Origin: Henriciella sp.
GTDB taxonomy: Bacteria; Pseudomonadota; Alphaproteobacteria; Caulobacterales; Hyphomonadaceae
Direction of reading: 5' to 3'
Length of the DNA stretch: 64,000 nucleotides
Assembly (NCBI GenBank): GCA_013213785.1
Contig: JABSPZ010000012.1
Location: 62,001 to 126,000, forward strand
The translations under genes and the position numbers were made by a program. The notes beneath the pieces were generated by a model. It was not told where the DNA came from. It saw nothing but the letters and a program-made list of their open reading frames with translations, and did not search any database. How positions within the stretch are numbered: position 1 is the stretch's first letter; each line of letters opens with the position of its first letter. Of this stretch, positions 62,259 to 64,000 are shown piece after piece.

Positions 62259-63441
62259 AACCAAACAGAACAAGCAATTATTCGACAAGTTTGCGGCGAT
62301 TACCGAGCGTCATGAAATGGCGAAACTTTTCGGGCAAAGTCCAATTGGTGTGCCGTTCGATGAAATCTTATCGCCCACCCGAGCGCGCTGCGCAGGCCGC
62401 GAAATCGTTTTGGTGGGGACGAATAATTATCTCGGATTGACGTTCAATGAGAATGTCCGTCAGTCGATGATTAAGTCGGTTGAAACCCACGGTTCAGCGA
62501 CTACGGGAAGCCGTCAGGCGAATGGCACTTACAGTGATCATGCGCGCATGGAAAAAGAGCTGCGCGACTTCTTTGAGATGGAAAGCGCGATTGTTTTTAC
62601 GACAGGCTATCAAACCAATCTCGGCGCCATCAGTGCCCTGGCGAGCGGCGAAGACCATATTTTGATCGATGCTGACAGCCATGCCTGCATTTACGATGCT
62701 TGCCGATTGACGGATGCAGCGACCCACCGGTTCCGTCACAATGATCCAGAGAACTTGGAAAAAAGATTGAAACGTCTGCCAGACACGGGCGGACGATTGG
62801 TCGTCGTCGAAGGCATGTATTCCATGTTCGGCGATGTCGCGCCGCTCGCCGAAATGGTAGAGGTCGCGCACGCGAACAATGCAATGATTTTCGTCGACGA
62901 AGCGCATTCCGTAGGATGCTTTGGTGAAAATGGTCGCGGAATTGCTGAGGCCCAAGGTGTTCTTCGGGATGTCGACTTCATCTCAGGTACGTTTTCAAAA
63001 AGCTTTGCATCGATCGGCGGGTTCTGCGTCTCTAAGCACCCAGAGTTTGAGAGCGTTCGCCTGACCAGCCGGGCCTATATGTTCACAGCATCTGGTGCGC
63101 CCGCAAATGTCGCCGCAGCGCGCGCTGCGTTGAAAGAGTTGAAAGCGGCACCAGAGCTGCGTGACTCCTTGTGGACAATGTCGAACCGGTTGCATGATGG
63201 TTTGAGCAAAATGGGGTACGATCTCTGCGCGCCTGCCTCTCCCGTAATTGCAGTGCGGCGTCCGGACGAAGCGACGGCGGTGGCCGAGTGGAACAAGCTT
63301 TTCGAGCAAGGGGTCTATGTGAACCTCGCCGTGCCGCCCGCGACACCGAGCGGAACGAGTCTGCTTCGCTTGAGCGTGAGTGCTGCCCACACCGAAGAAG
63401 AGATTGATCAAGTCCTGAAGGCCTTCTCAAGCTTAAGCTAA
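62248..63441 (+). CDS. spt: serine palmitoyltransferase (alpha-oxoamine synthase)
   Basis: A 397-residue PLP enzyme. Motifs: GTNNYLGLT, GSRQANGTYSDH, DADSHACIYDACRL (His stacking on PLP), FVDEAHSVGCFGENGRG (Asp), and the PLP Lys in SGTFSKSFASIGGF. The AONS/KBL/SPT family includes biotin synthase BioF, but the ACP and acyl-ACP synthetase neighbours, and absence of other bio genes, favour SPT: condensation of L-serine with an acyl thioester to 3-ketosphinganine. The start is GTG overlapping the ACP end. Confidence 0.87.
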   Translation: MLTKTKQNKQLFDKFAAITERHEMAKLFGQSPIGVPFDEILSPTRARCAGREIVLVGTNNYLGLTFNENVRQSMIKSVETHGSATTGSRQANGTYSDHARMEKELRDFFEMESAIVFTTGYQTNLGAISALASGEDHILIDADSHACIYDACRLTDAATHRFRHNDPENLEKRLKRLPDTGGRLVVVEGMYSMFGDVAPLAEMVEVAHANNAMIFVDEAHSVGCFGENGRGIAEAQGVLRDVDFISGTFSKSFASIGGFCVSKHPEFESVRLTSRAYMFTASGAPANVAAARAALKELKAAPELRDSLWTMSNRLHDGLSKMGYDLCAPASPVIAVRRPDEATAVAEWNKLFEQGVYVNLAVPPATPSGTSLLRLSVSAAHTEEEIDQVLKAFSSLS

Positions 63442-63442
63442 G

Positions 63443-64000
63443 CTATCGGAACGCGCCTTTGCGGAACAAACGCCAGGCTAAGACAGGCGCGTGCAGTAAT
63501 GGGTATTTACGGGCGTGATCGCTGATTTCAATTTCAGCCCCGCTGTGCGATTTGATTTTCTCCAGAACGTAATCAAGGCCCGCATCGAATGTGAAAAAGG
63601 CTTTCAGCACGCGAAAAGCGCCCATGGGCTTGCCGATCACGCGCCGTAAGAACCATCGAGTGCGACAGAGGTTTCGGCGAAGTGCGCCGACATCCGAGAA
63701 TGCAAGACCAGCACCCGACCGCGAGCTCGGATACATAGCGGCTGCGAGCTGAGCGTAGCGATCTGCATGTTTGGCGACGATTTGTTTGGATCGTCCTGAC
63801 GCGTCTTCAGGGCGAAGCTCCGTTTTGTAGCTCTCCATCAGGCCACGTTCCCATATCGCGTTTTCTTCTAGTTCCCCGGTAAGGAGCGGTGCGGTTTCGT
63901 TGAGAAAGTGGCGGCTCGCCATCGCTAGGGTATCGAGTAAATCATCGCGCAGCTTATGGTCTTCACAAATCAGAATTGTGGGTTGCGCAAAGCGTGCCCA
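63443..64000 (-). CDS. unidentified protein, C-terminal part, convergent with spt
   Basis: The frame is open to the right edge and gives 185 residues before the stop; the N-terminus is outside. The visible part is rich in helices (KSEFRVLK-like segments, e.g. GKPMGAFRVLKAFFTFDAG and VLAWRLFRKGAFR) and has no membrane segment. I do not recognise a family. It begins 1 bp after the spt stop on the opposite strand. In Caulobacter other sphingolipid genes lie next to spt, so a role in ceramide modification is possible but unsupported by any motif seen here. Confidence 0.6.
   Translation of the reverse strand, partial: WARFAQPTILICEDHKLRDDLLDTLAMASRHFLNETAPLLTGELEENAIWERGLMESYKTELRPEDASGRSKQIVAKHADRYAQLAAAMYPSSRSGAGLAFSDVGALRRNLCRTRWFLRRVIGKPMGAFRVLKAFFTFDAGLDYVLEKIKSHSGAEIEISDHARKYPLLHAPVLAWRLFRKGAFR

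Noticed and set aside
1-64000. CRISPR arrays, rRNA and tRNA genes.
   Set aside because: No regularly spaced direct repeats, rRNA-like or tRNA cloverleaf sequences were noticed on reading; a dedicated scan was not possible.

Overview
The window reads as chromosomal DNA of a Gram-negative alphaproteobacterium, most likely an aquatic, stalked or budding type of the Caulobacterales/Hyphomonadaceae. Support comes from several TonB-dependent receptors, many outer-membrane lipoproteins, a Caulobacter-type ceramide gene set, a Wza/Wzz polysaccharide export system, and a cobalamin salvage cluster led by a riboswitch. I place it by gene content only; there is no rRNA or tRNA gene in the window.

Layout. 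1-6412: two large paralogous BNR/VPS10-like beta-propeller proteins flank a small PepSY membrane protein and an outer-membrane barrel. 6654-10400: a sigma-54-type response regulator follows a PAS/PAS hybrid histidine kinase with receiver and Hpt domains. 10594-21876: an exopolysaccharide locus with a WecG-sugar transferase fusion, Wzx flippase, three glycosyltransferases, a membrane acyltransferase, an O-antigen-ligase-like protein, Wzz, Wza and a coupled 68-residue protein. 22049-23331: an IS3-family element abuts the tail of a LysR gene and has no visible target duplication. 23338-30487: a group of secreted proteins of unknown function, including a VWD plus thrombospondin-C-like protein. It adjoins a LuxR-type regulator whose alpha/beta-hydrolase domain lacks the catalytic Ser and His. 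The same 19-bp near-palindrome lies about 57-60 bp before two of these genes. 30591-36619: a DEAD-box helicase, an M14 peptidase and a thiolase.

36691-45126 is a cobalamin block: cobT, cobS, cobC and cobO, then a B12 riboswitch with its own promoter, then btuB, btuF, cbiB and cobD, with cobU convergent. Together they import corrinoid, adenosylate it and rebuild the nucleotide loop. cobQ and the btuCD permease genes are not in the window. A C-terminal scrap of an S9 peptidase marks the edge.

45594-59013 looks catabolic. One part is a sodium symporter, an SsuD-like monooxygenase, a GntR regulator and a Gfo/Idh/MocA oxidoreductase. The other is an SDR, a TetR regulator, a VOC lipoprotein and a PQQ/cytochrome c dehydrogenase, divergent from an epoxide-hydrolase-like lipoprotein and a TonB receptor. 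Three enzymes in a row carry lipoprotein signals, which suggests substrate processing in the envelope. 59322-63441 is a ceramide operon (acyl-ACP synthetase, CerR-like reductase, ACP, serine palmitoyltransferase). A partial unidentified gene runs off the right edge.

Several start codons were moved inward from the longest possible reading frame, using Shine-Dalgarno sequences and signal peptides; the reasons are given in each entry.
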